Assembly (NCBI RefSeq): GCF_024347515.1
Contig: NZ_AP025493.1
Coordinates: 434,001 to 498,000, forward strand
Reading direction: 5' to 3'
Length of the DNA stretch: 64,000 nucleotides
Origin: Vibrio gigantis
GTDB taxonomy: Bacteria; Pseudomonadota; Gammaproteobacteria; Enterobacterales; Vibrionaceae
A model generated the notes under the pieces. The model searched no databases. It had not been told where the DNA came from and saw nothing but the letters and a program-made list of their open reading frames with translations. Each line of letters begins with the position of its first letter. Position 1 is the first letter of the stretch. Below, piece by piece: positions 1-7,728 of this stretch. Both the position numbers and the translations under genes were made by a program.

Positions 1-662
1 TACTGCCTTCTGGACGTGTTCGTCTCGACTTACCAGCTGTTCTCGGTAGAAGAGCAATTTTGCCCAAGTTGCTAGAATTAACGTCCAAGTTCGAGCAATT
101 AGATTTATCAATCACCTTTAATGACCGTCCTACTGATTTAGTCAGCGACGGGATTGATCTTGCGATTCGAGTTGGCCACTTAGAAAACTCAGGCGATATT
201 GTTGCGCGTAAAATTGGGGAGCAAAAAAGGGTGATATGCGCTTCACCCTCTTATTTAGCTACTCGAGAGCGTATTACCAAAAAAGAGGATCTCGCCCAAC
301 ACGATTGCATCGTCGGTTGGCCTATAGGACAAAGGCATAGTTGGTTATTAAAGAATAAAAAAGGTATGAATGAATCGTTTCATATTGATGCCCGCCATGA
401 AATAGCCGATTGCGAAGGTATCTTACAGTCAGCTTTATCTGGCACGGGTTTAGCGCAATTACCTGTCTGGCTAGTTCAAGAGCATATTGAGAAAGGACAT
501 TTATCCCCGGTATTGGAAAATATCTCAGGTGAAAGTTCACCAATAAGTGTAATTTGGCTTAAGACACCTTATATTTTACCAAAAATTAGAGTCATCATAG
601 ATGAACTCGTGGCTTTAGCGAGCTCTCACCCAAATATTTTCAATGCTTCATTAGACGAATAA
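1..662 (+). CDS. LysR-family transcriptional regulator, C-terminal part (5' end outside window)
   Basis: This is the effector-binding part of a LysR regulator whose DNA-binding N-terminus lies before the window. The reading frame is open from base 3, so the gene does not begin at the TTG at 60. It reads LPSGRVRLDLPAVLGRRAILPKL before the recognisable LysR substrate-domain pattern with FNDRPTDLVSDGIDLAIRVG and, later, GTGLAQLPVWLV. That pattern is typical of the CrgA/YafC-like group that controls oxidoreductase genes. A decayed copy of bases about 53-186 lies at 17389-17520, next to a short-chain dehydrogenase. The target of this copy is probably upstream, outside the window. The family call is certain; the effector is unknown. 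Confidence 0.9.
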   Translation, partial: LPSGRVRLDLPAVLGRRAILPKLLELTSKFEQLDLSITFNDRPTDLVSDGIDLAIRVGHLENSGDIVARKIGEQKRVICASPSYLATRERITKKEDLAQHDCIVGWPIGQRHSWLLKNKKGMNESFHIDARHEIADCEGILQSALSGTGLAQLPVWLVQEHIEKGHLSPVLENISGESSPISVIWLKTPYILPKIRVIIDELVALASSHPNIFNASLDE

Positions 663-1356
663 ACCACTCATTTTTAGTAAGAATAGTTGTACAACGTTAT
701 ATATTTCTCTATCAAGCCCACTTACTGGTAACCCAAATAAAGTGGGCTCCCAATAGCATCCATAACTATTATCTCTTAAAATCTTATTAGCTGTCGTTTG
801 ATAGAGAAGCTGCGATCATTTTTTAATATTAAACAGGATTTTTCAATACAGTAATTTAGAGCCCCACATTCAGGCCTCAATTTTTACGTGTGACAATTTA
901 ATAAATGGTTTTCTGTGCTGATAAGAGCTTGGCGGTATAGTCATGCTCTTGATAAATAAAGTTCACTTCATTCGAGCATTGCTATTTATTAATATAACGA
1001 TAGCTCTACTTTTATGCCTCCCTCTATCTTGACATAGAAGTCTGAACTCGCGCCCAATCTATTTTCTCTTCTCCAATTGGAACTGGGAAAGATCAAAGCC
1101 GTCAATTAAGCTTAAGAAGTAACAGTATTAAATGGTATTTCCTTTGTTCTTGAACATCAATCACCGACATTATGGCAGGAGCCTTATTAATATCAACACT
1201 TGGACCTGCATTGGCAGTTACAATCATAGTCTCGCCTAAATATTATTTAGCTAAAGAGATTAGTGGAATGAGTAATAATAATCCCATATACTTGAGTAAG
1301 TAAGGCTTTAGCTTTATTTTCATATTTTTATCGTGATTAATTTATATTTTCAATCA
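663..1356. other. AT-rich gap without a convincing gene
   Basis: No intact gene is visible. A 46-codon open stretch at about 1166-1303 (+) encodes a hydrophobic segment, ALLISTLGPALAVTIIV, followed by a polar tail and a stop. It could be a relic of a membrane transporter, but it is too short to assign. The rest looks like decayed or intergenic DNA. Confidence 0.4.
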
Positions 1357-1695
1357 TTAATTATTCAGATTTTCGTGTAGTTCTCTAATCTCAGAAAACA
1401 AAGAGACTGTAGTTTCCATACTATCTTGGTTAGTCACTACTGATATTATATCGTTACAAAAATTGTATTTTGACATGATCACGCCGCCCCGATGTGTCGA
1501 AAGGTCGTTTTCGATCTTACTATTTGTATCAATTAGCCCCCAATCAGCATTTCGATGACGTTGAAAAATTACCCACAAGTTTGCCCCTATATTTCTATCT
1601 AACAAACCATTTATACCATTTGATATAATAACAGTCCCTAAATCAAAATTGGTGGCATTACAAAAATATTGTCCACTTCCCAAAATTAACCCCAT
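1357..1695 (-). CDS. small 'DWG'-motif protein of a plasmid/island-associated family
   Basis: This hypothetical protein has about 112 residues. It resembles a family of small proteins common on plasmids and islands, whose pattern is LG-x-IV...GI...L, then RH-x-(S/A)-DWG, then D...N and GG...S-Y, ending in V-T-x2-D-x3-TTV. Here I see FDLGTVIISNGINGL, RHRNADWGLID, HRGGVIMSKYNF and TNQDSMETTVSLF. Function of the family is not established. It follows the HEPN-like gene by a few bases on the same strand, so the two are probably co-transcribed. I prefer the ATG at 1695; a TTG at 1710 is also in frame. Neither has a clear Shine-Dalgarno sequence, so the start is uncertain. Confidence 0.6.
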   Translation of the reverse strand: MGLILGSGQYFCNATNFDLGTVIISNGINGLLDRNIGANLWVIFQRHRNADWGLIDTNSKIENDLSTHRGGVIMSKYNFCNDIISVVTNQDSMETTVSLFSEIRELHENLNN

Positions 1696-1711
1696 AAAAT
1701 AAAATGTCAAA

Positions 1712-2281
1712 TTATCCGTTATCTCTAGCGCTTTTTAACCATAATTCAACCTCTTTATACAAACTATCAATTGAGTCACAAATAACTGATGACTCGGATG
1801 TAACCCCCCAAAACTCGTTACTAAACACACTAATTACTGTAATAAAATACTCAGCAGTAAATATAATATCAAATTTATCCAAAGGTGAATTTAACCCATC
1901 CTTATCTCTATTAAGAGTTAATATTTCCTTATCAAAATTCACCCCTAATGCGTATCTATGAAAAATGTCTTTCACACGATCATCACTAATAATTAATGCT
2001 AATCTTTTAGCCACACTAGAGTTAAGACCGAGCAAAGTATCATGTTTTTTGGTGCTCTTAACTAAGTTTATACGTTGCTCTTCTACACTTGAACCTCCGT
2101 ATATTTCAATTTGCCATTTTTTAATCTTCGATATCTCGTCAAATACTGAACTTAGAATAATAGAACTAGATACATACTTCTTCGAAAGAAAAAGTACGTA
2201 AGCTGACTCTATCAGTTCACCAACGTAAAAGATTGCCAAATTATACTCTTTACGACTTAAATGCTTCATAACACTAGCCAT
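1712..2281 (-). CDS. HEPN/AbiV-like all-helical protein (tentative)
   Basis: The protein has 189 residues, predicted mostly helical and soluble. The segment SSSIILSSVFDEISKIKKW resembles the helix that carries the EE-x-x-K pattern in AbiV-type abortive-infection proteins. RVKDIFH gives an R-x5-H motif of the kind used by HEPN ribonucleases. Neither is conclusive without a profile search. The start is supported by AGGAAATA just before the ATG. It lies 61 bp downstream of the EAL gene and directly upstream of the 'DWG' gene on the same strand, so the three may form one unit. A role in phage or stress defence is inference; it may simply be an uncharacterised island protein. Confidence 0.45.
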   Translation of the reverse strand: MASVMKHLSRKEYNLAIFYVGELIESAYVLFLSKKYVSSSIILSSVFDEISKIKKWQIEIYGGSSVEEQRINLVKSTKKHDTLLGLNSSVAKRLALIISDDRVKDIFHRYALGVNFDKEILTLNRDKDGLNSPLDKFDIIFTAEYFITVISVFSNEFWGVTSESSVICDSIDSLYKEVELWLKSARDNG

Positions 2282-2342
2282 TATTTCCTAATAATAAACG
2301 TTCCAAAAAGATCCCACTAATTAAAAATTTCATATAAAAAAG

Positions 2343-3068
2343 TCAAACATTTCTTAATGAAAGATTAAAATTATTTATTTCATTAATAGGCATTGGCTTC
2401 CCAAAGACAAAACCTTGGAAATTAACCACACCCAAATCTAATAAAAATTTTAGGACTTTTTCATCTTCGATCCCTTCAGCAACTGTTTCAATATTTAACT
2501 CTTTATGCGTAAACTCGACAAGCCACTTTAAAACTTTTCTTTTTTTTTCACATTTTAAAATATCATTGGTTAAAAATCTATCCAACTTAATTACATTAAT
2601 ATTCTCAATATTAATTATTCTTTCTAAGGATGTATAATCTCTTCCAAAATCATCAAGAGCTAACCTTATAAAGGGAAATTCTGAGGTCAGGAAATTCATA
2701 ACTTTATTTACTTTAGAAAAATCGTTTACTCTTGAGCTCTCTAATAATTCAAGATCCAAACTAGCACAATTAAAACCATCAAAAATTTTGTTTTCTGAAA
2801 TTTTAAAAAATTCAAAAAAGGAAGGGTGTACATTTACACTGATGTTTTTATTTGAGAAACAACTCTCTTTTTTTAGGCTATCTCTTAACAACCTAATAAT
2901 GAATATATCAAACTCATAGTTATCTTTACACTTTTCAAGTATATCAAGGGGAACATTATAAACCCCATTTTTTTTACAGCGTAACAAAGCCTCATAGCCG
3001 TATATGGAGAAAGTACCGTCCTTCTTAGCAGCTACCTTAGGTTGATAAAAAAAGACCAAGTCATTCAT
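2343..3068 (-). CDS. EAL-domain cyclic-di-GMP phosphodiesterase
   Basis: This 241-residue protein is a stand-alone EAL domain with no sensory or membrane segment. The family hydrolyses c-di-GMP to pGpG. The metal- and substrate-binding motifs are present: YEALLR (Glu26), SVNVHP, LELLES, LALDDFGRDYTSL, IKLDRF, TVAEGIED and the Q-G-F/PMP end of the domain. It is therefore probably catalytically competent. The DDFG loop differs from the usual DDFGTGYSSL. An 18-bp perfect palindrome covers the start codon. It heads a possible three-gene unit with the HEPN-like and DWG genes. The DNA is very AT-rich, which suggests acquired DNA. Confidence 0.9.
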   Translation of the reverse strand: MNDLVFFYQPKVAAKKDGTFSIYGYEALLRCKKNGVYNVPLDILEKCKDNYEFDIFIIRLLRDSLKKESCFSNKNISVNVHPSFFEFFKISENKIFDGFNCASLDLELLESSRVNDFSKVNKVMNFLTSEFPFIRLALDDFGRDYTSLERIINIENINVIKLDRFLTNDILKCEKKRKVLKWLVEFTHKELNIETVAEGIEDEKVLKFLLDLGVVNFQGFVFGKPMPINEINNFNLSLRNV

Positions 3069-3079
3069 TATAATGAATG
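3062..3079. promoter_or_regulatory. 18-bp perfect palindrome over the EAL gene start
   Basis: CATTCATTATAATGAATG is its own reverse complement and contains the ATG of the EAL gene (3066-3068). It could be an operator or an RNA fold that hides the start codon. In AT-rich DNA a chance palindrome is also possible. Confidence 0.4.
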
Positions 3080-3773
3080 CACCTCTAAAAAAATTATCAT
3101 AGTTGTACTTACAATAACCTATTAACTTCTTTGATAGAACTTAAATAAATACAATTCTCTTAGTCCTAACAAGACCTAATTAGAGTTCAAAACTTTATAC
3201 ATAAAAAATGAACGTTTGAAATATTAACTTGCAAAGCCATAAACAACCATTTTGACAACATCGAAAACACTCCACCAAGTAATAAGGTTCCTATTCTAAC
3301 CAGAGAAGTGGCACAAAGCGTTAACAGCAAGGCTGGTTTATAGATAACGGTAAGTCGCTGATCTAGTCAAGCTGAAGAGAAATAGCAGCTACATTATCAA
3401 AGTTTTTCGGTGGCTTGCTGAACAAGATTATCGTCCATTGTGAGCCTAGCAATCGAGACTGCACTAAAAGCAATCCAAACATGATAACCAACGATAGTGA
3501 GATAAATTATGAATCGTAAAGTAATTAATTAGGTAAGCTTAGAAAATAAAATTTCGATCAAAAGAATGCCACTCTCCTTTGATCGGGCCATGCCTCCCAC
3601 ATCTGCACTTATGGTGGTTATTTCCTCTAAAAGTAAGAACCACCGGCATAGACGGTGGTTTTAAAAGCCAACAAAAAACTGATGCTATCGTTATACGTTT
3701 GTTTAAAATAATCTTGAGAAATCATACTTTGTACAAATAATAATCGACTTCTCATAGAGCAACAATAAATTCT
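3080..3773. other. intergenic DNA with one strong hairpin (3638-3662)
   Basis: No gene is apparent. The arms AACCACCG (3638-3645) and CGGTGGTT (3653-3660), with a 7-nt loop and a short T run, form a terminator-like hairpin. No gene on the + strand precedes it closely, so it may be a leftover of a lost gene or of a mobile-element end. The rest is AT-rich and featureless. Confidence 0.45.
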
Positions 3774-4565
3774 TTAGATACCTTCAATTAACTCTTTAAC
3801 TGCATGTGCTACGTCATCTTTCCGCATTAAGCTCTCCCCCACTAGAAAACTATTAAAACCTGATTTTCTTAGTCTCAGGCAATCGTCATTAGTAAAAATA
3901 CCACTTTCACTAACTAACAATTTATTTTTGGGCGTCATTTTTGACAAATGCTCACTAACGTTGAGGTTCACCTCAAAAGTTCTGAGGTTACGGTTGTTTA
4001 TCCCTAACAGAGGAGACTCTAACAATAATGCTCGCTCCATTTCTTCTTGATTGTGAACTTCAATTAGTACGTCCATCCCAAGTTCAATAGCCAAACCTTC
4101 GAAATCTTTAACTTGCGAGTCACTCAAAACGGACATTATTAACAATATACAATCGCTTCCCCAAGCTCTAGATTCATATATCTGATAATAATCAAATATA
4201 AAATCTTTTCGCAACACAGGTAACTTGCAGGCTTGGCGCGCATGAGCCAAATAATCTAAAGAGCCTTGAAAACTTGGCGTGTCCGTCAGAACTGATAAGC
4301 AAGCAGCACCACCTACTTCGTAACCATCTGCTAATGTTGCCGGATTAAAATCTGACCGAATCAACCCTTTAGACGGACTGGCTTTTTTTATTTCTGCAAT
4401 TAGACCAAACTTTCCTTGTTGTTCTTTGTTCATTAATGCTTTGACGAACCCACGCGTTGGTGGCTGGTCAAGAGCTATTTCCCTAACCTCTTTTTCTGGA
4501 CGCGTTAATTTCGCGACCTTAATTTCTTCAAGCTTATAATTTTCTATCTTTTTAAGTATATCCAT
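3774..4565 (-). CDS. trpC: indole-3-glycerol-phosphate synthase, monofunctional (TrpC)
   Basis: TrpC closes the indole ring of 1-(2-carboxyphenylamino)-1-deoxyribulose-5-phosphate in tryptophan synthesis. The 263-residue TIM barrel is complete: EIKKASPSKG (Glu58, Lys60), VLRKDF (catalytic Lys120), a Glu in LIEV (about 169), INNRNL (about 189-194) and SESG (about 220-222), then the phosphate loop LVGESLM. Vibrios normally use a fused TrpC-TrpF encoded inside a trp operon. This one lacks the TrpF half and stands alone. Its wording (AEIKKASPSKGLIR, LTDTPSFQG, SPLLGINNRNLRTFEV) is that of alphaproteobacterial TrpC. Horizontal acquisition is therefore likely. A broken Old Yellow Enzyme gene lies upstream on the same strand. 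Confidence 0.93.
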   Translation of the reverse strand: MDILKKIENYKLEEIKVAKLTRPEKEVREIALDQPPTRGFVKALMNKEQQGKFGLIAEIKKASPSKGLIRSDFNPATLADGYEVGGAACLSVLTDTPSFQGSLDYLAHARQACKLPVLRKDFIFDYYQIYESRAWGSDCILLIMSVLSDSQVKDFEGLAIELGMDVLIEVHNQEEMERALLLESPLLGINNRNLRTFEVNLNVSEHLSKMTPKNKLLVSESGIFTNDDCLRLRKSGFNSFLVGESLMRKDDVAHAVKELIEGI

Positions 4566-4765
4566 AATAACGTTTCCTTAATATAATGCATAGTAGTTTC
4601 CATATAAAAACCATTTTAACATAAAATCAAATCATCATTAGTTGTCATATGTACCGTAAGATGCTAATAAATATCAATTTAATAAAATAAAAAATAATCA
4701 ACCAATCCTATTCTACCAATTGTGAATAAAGTTTAGAGTTATATTTACAAAATTTCTAATTCTAT

Positions 4766-5751
4766 TCAGTAAGTTGGAGGGGGGGGCATAAACAGTGGAC
4801 CGAACCCTACCATATCAGTTAAATCAGACTCTATTGCTATTCTGGCCTGTTCGGAATGATATCGACCAGTAGAAATTATTATTCCTTTATATAAATCTCG
4901 AATAGCTATTTTAAACTCTATAGGGATTGCTGGGTCATCACCCGAATCAAATTCATCTATATGAATATAGACAACTCGCGATTTATTGAGAGATTTAACT
5001 GCTGATATATAAGTTTTTGCTGTATTTTTATCGACAGCTCCGTTTAGAGGTGCAAATGGAGCCAAGCGACCCCCTACACGGTCTTTTCCTATAGCACTAA
5101 TAAGAGTATCAACAACCACATTCAAAAAAGCAGGCGATTCTCTGTAAAACCTTCATACTCATAAACGAAGGTATTGCCCTCTGATTCTATGAATTGATGA
5201 GCGAAATAGCCATTTTCTACATGTAGTTCGACACCATCAAAGCCAGACGTCATAGCAGTCAAAGCAACTTGTCGATACTTTTCAGCGATGTCGAAAATAC
5301 TGTTTGTAGTTTCTTTTGGTATTGCTGCCCCGACAAACTCCTGATTACGATTTTTAGTATCAACAAAAACCTTAACACTATCTTTTTTGACTACGGAAGA
5401 AGTAATAGATTGTCCACCATCGATATTTTCGGGGTGACCACCGTACCATAATTGAGCGAAAATCACGCCACCACTTTTGTGAACTGAATCAGTGATTTTT
5501 TTCCATTCCATAATCTGTTCTTGAGTATCGAGAGCAGAAGGCAACGAATACTCTTGTTCTTTCGGATAAAACAGATTTCCCACAGCGATTATCAATCCCG
5601 CAGATGAACGTCGAGAATAATATGTTGCCATCATATCGTTAACGAAGTTTCCGGATTTAGTGGCTTCAGAAAATGCTACAGGTGGCATAACGATACGATT
5701 TTTTAAAACAATTGAACCTAAATTAATAGGATGCAATAACACATCAACCAT
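4766..5751 (-). pseudogene. Old Yellow Enzyme-type NADH:flavin oxidoreductase, broken by frameshifts
   Basis: The N-terminal part (from the ATG at 5751, preceded by AAAGGA) has LLHPINLGSIVLKNRIVMPP, the active-site loop and FDGVELHVENGY, typical of FMN-dependent alkene reductases. The frame is lost near 5128 in a run of six T (coding strand), just where the family reads ENR-x-x-FL. The following frame continues with DRVGGRLAPF, then IISTGRY and VGFGPLF to 4766. At the end a run of eight C gives PPPPTY-stop. A change in run length would instead read NLLNRIRN and continue to about 4713. Even so, the usual C-terminal tail is absent. Both lesions are in homopolymers, so sequencing error or slippage must be considered. 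The other start at 5775 is unlikely. Confidence 0.8.
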
Positions 5752-5775
5752 ATCAATCCTTTCTTTTAATATCAA

Positions 5776-6245
5776 AAATTTAAATGCCTATTATTAAATT
5801 GACATAAAAAATAATTTTAAATGTACCATTTATATTCCAAGATAATTATAAATTATTTCATAATTATAGTATAAACACAAAGTCCCACCGAGACTCAATC
5901 AAAGTATTGAAAACCAGATAAAACCGGGTTAGCTTAACATGGACTTTTATAACTTACATAAACATATAAATATAGATAAATTGATAAAATCAATATTTCC
6001 CGACATCAAAAATATAGTTTAACTGAAATTTTTCTAAACAAGAAAAATAGCAGGGGAAAAGATTTAACATCATTATTTTTCTAAATTGATAATCTTAATA
6101 TTAACTGAAAGTAAATACCTGATTTTATAGTTTATTTGTTAAAATTTTTAGTAGTGGTTCTCACCAAGTCCACAACTGAGCATGTATTTCCACCTACTGT
6201 ATTCTCAACCATTTTTAAATGATTTCAACATAATGGAGTATCTTC
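5776..6245. promoter_or_regulatory. divergent intergenic region with an AGTCCC palindrome (5875-5902)
   Basis: This AT-rich region separates the broken oxidoreductase (-) from the symporter (+). About 130 bp upstream of the oxidoreductase start it contains AACACAAAGTCCC followed by ACC and GAGACTCAATCA. That matches, over nearly 30 bases, a second copy at about 13392-13421. Such interrupted dyads are typical of LysR-family operators, but the regulator is not known. Confidence 0.5.
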
Positions 6246-7541
6246 ATGAAAACTAACAAGCAGATGTCTTTAACCGGCCGTGTAATATCAGGGATGGTTA
6301 TAGGCGTCTTGACAGGATTTATAATTCGCACATTTTTTTCCTATAACGAGTTTATTGATTCCTATATTGTAAATGGACTATTCGAAGTCGGGGGGCAAAT
6401 CTTCGTTGCTAGTTTAAAAATGTTAGTTGTACCACTAGTATTTGTTTCACTCGTTTGTGGTACTAGTTCCTTAAAAGACATATCTACATTAGGAAGAATG
6501 GGAGGGAAAACCTTAGTTTTCTATGTAGCAACAACTGCTATCGCGATTACACTCGCACTTACAATGGGCGTATTGTTTGAACCGGGATCCGGTGCCGATC
6601 TCACAGCTGCTAGTTCATTTAAATCGGTAGAAGCGCCGTCTTTAGGCCAAGTGATCATCGACATGTTTCCAACTAACCCAATAAGCGCCATGGCTGAGGG
6701 TAATACACTGCAAGTTATCGTATTTGCAGTCCTGTTTGGCATAGCCATTAGCATTTCAGGCCAACCTGGCAAACAAATTGCTGAATTATTTTCCAACTTA
6801 AATGAAGTAATAATGAAGTTGGTTGCTTTACTGATGAATCTAGCGCCATATGGTGTATTTTTCTTGATGGCAAAACTGTTCAGTGGCTTGGGTATTGGCG
6901 CAATACTCAATCTTGCTGAATACTTTTTAGTTCTAGCCGGAACCTTAATTTTACATGGTCTTGTAACGTATGGCTTAATGTTAAAAGGCTTTACAGGTTT
7001 GAATCCTGTTTTGTTTCTGCGAAAAATGGAAGATGCGATCATGTTTGCTTTTTCGACAGCATCATCTAATGCCACTATTCCGGTAACAATGGAAACTGCA
7101 AAACACCGCATGGGCGTAGCAAACCGAGTATCTTCCTTTACAATACCTTTAGGTGCAACTGTAAACATGGACGGTACTGCAATAATGCAGGGCGTTGCTA
7201 CTGCATTTATAGCTCAAGCGTTTAATATTGATTTAACAATGGGCGATTATCTAATGGTAATCATGACTGCTACACTAGCATCTATTGGTACAGCCGGCGT
7301 TCCTGGTGTTGGGTTGGTCATGTTAGCAATGGTATTAAATCAAGTAGGTTTACCTTTAGAAGGAATAGCGCTAATTATGGGCGTTGACCGCCTTCTGGAT
7401 ATGATTCGTACAGCGGTAAATATTACAGGCGACAGCGCAGTAACAATTATTGTCGCAAAATCTGAAGGAGCATTAGACGAAGCTCGTTTCAATGATCCAA
7501 CGGCAGGTTTAACTGAACACCCAATACGAAATAACTCCTAA
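6246..7541 (+). CDS. dicarboxylate/amino acid:cation symporter (DAACS, GltP/DctA type)
   Basis: This inner-membrane secondary transporter has 431 residues. It belongs to the family that carries glutamate, aspartate or C4-dicarboxylates with H+ or Na+. I see the family's core: the serine-rich hairpin-1 region SSNATIPVTMETAKHRMGV, then the NMDGTA unwound helix (PLGATVNMDGTA), hairpin 2 GTAGVPG and the last helix DRLLDMIRTAVNITGDS. Length and motif order are normal, so it should be functional. The start is supported by GGAG about 10 bases before the ATG. The substrate cannot be fixed from sequence alone. It is a single gene followed by a hairpin at 7571-7592. Confidence 0.93.
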   Translation: MKTNKQMSLTGRVISGMVIGVLTGFIIRTFFSYNEFIDSYIVNGLFEVGGQIFVASLKMLVVPLVFVSLVCGTSSLKDISTLGRMGGKTLVFYVATTAIAITLALTMGVLFEPGSGADLTAASSFKSVEAPSLGQVIIDMFPTNPISAMAEGNTLQVIVFAVLFGIAISISGQPGKQIAELFSNLNEVIMKLVALLMNLAPYGVFFLMAKLFSGLGIGAILNLAEYFLVLAGTLILHGLVTYGLMLKGFTGLNPVLFLRKMEDAIMFAFSTASSNATIPVTMETAKHRMGVANRVSSFTIPLGATVNMDGTAIMQGVATAFIAQAFNIDLTMGDYLMVIMTATLASIGTAGVPGVGLVMLAMVLNQVGLPLEGIALIMGVDRLLDMIRTAVNITGDSAVTIIVAKSEGALDEARFNDPTAGLTEHPIRNNS

Positions 7542-7561
7542 ATCATTCCTCGTTCTATTTC

Positions 7562-7592
7562 CAAAAAAAAAGCCTGGTAATAATATCAGGCT
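7562..7592. terminator. hairpin after the symporter gene
   Basis: The arms AGCCTG and CAGGCT enclose a 10-nt loop, preceded by an A8-9 run. As an RNA, the minus strand would have the better U tail; on the plus strand it is a weaker terminator just after the symporter stop. Confidence 0.55.
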
Positions 7593-7728
7593 TCTAAAAA
7601 CTAAGTTTAAATTCAATCTATATAAACGAGTGCATCCTATAAAATAAAACATAACTTCAAACCAATGAAAAATTACATGTTTCATACATAATATAAAAGC
7701 CTCTAATATATAGAAGGTCGAGTTTGAT

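Noticed and set aside
1704..2201. + strand frames opposite the HEPN-like gene
   Set aside because: Low-complexity Ser/Leu/Ile products mirror the minus-strand coding sequence, which has the better start.
6521..7168. 215-codon minus-strand frame inside the symporter gene
   Set aside because: The + strand encodes a complete, motif-rich transporter. The antisense product has no recognisable domain.
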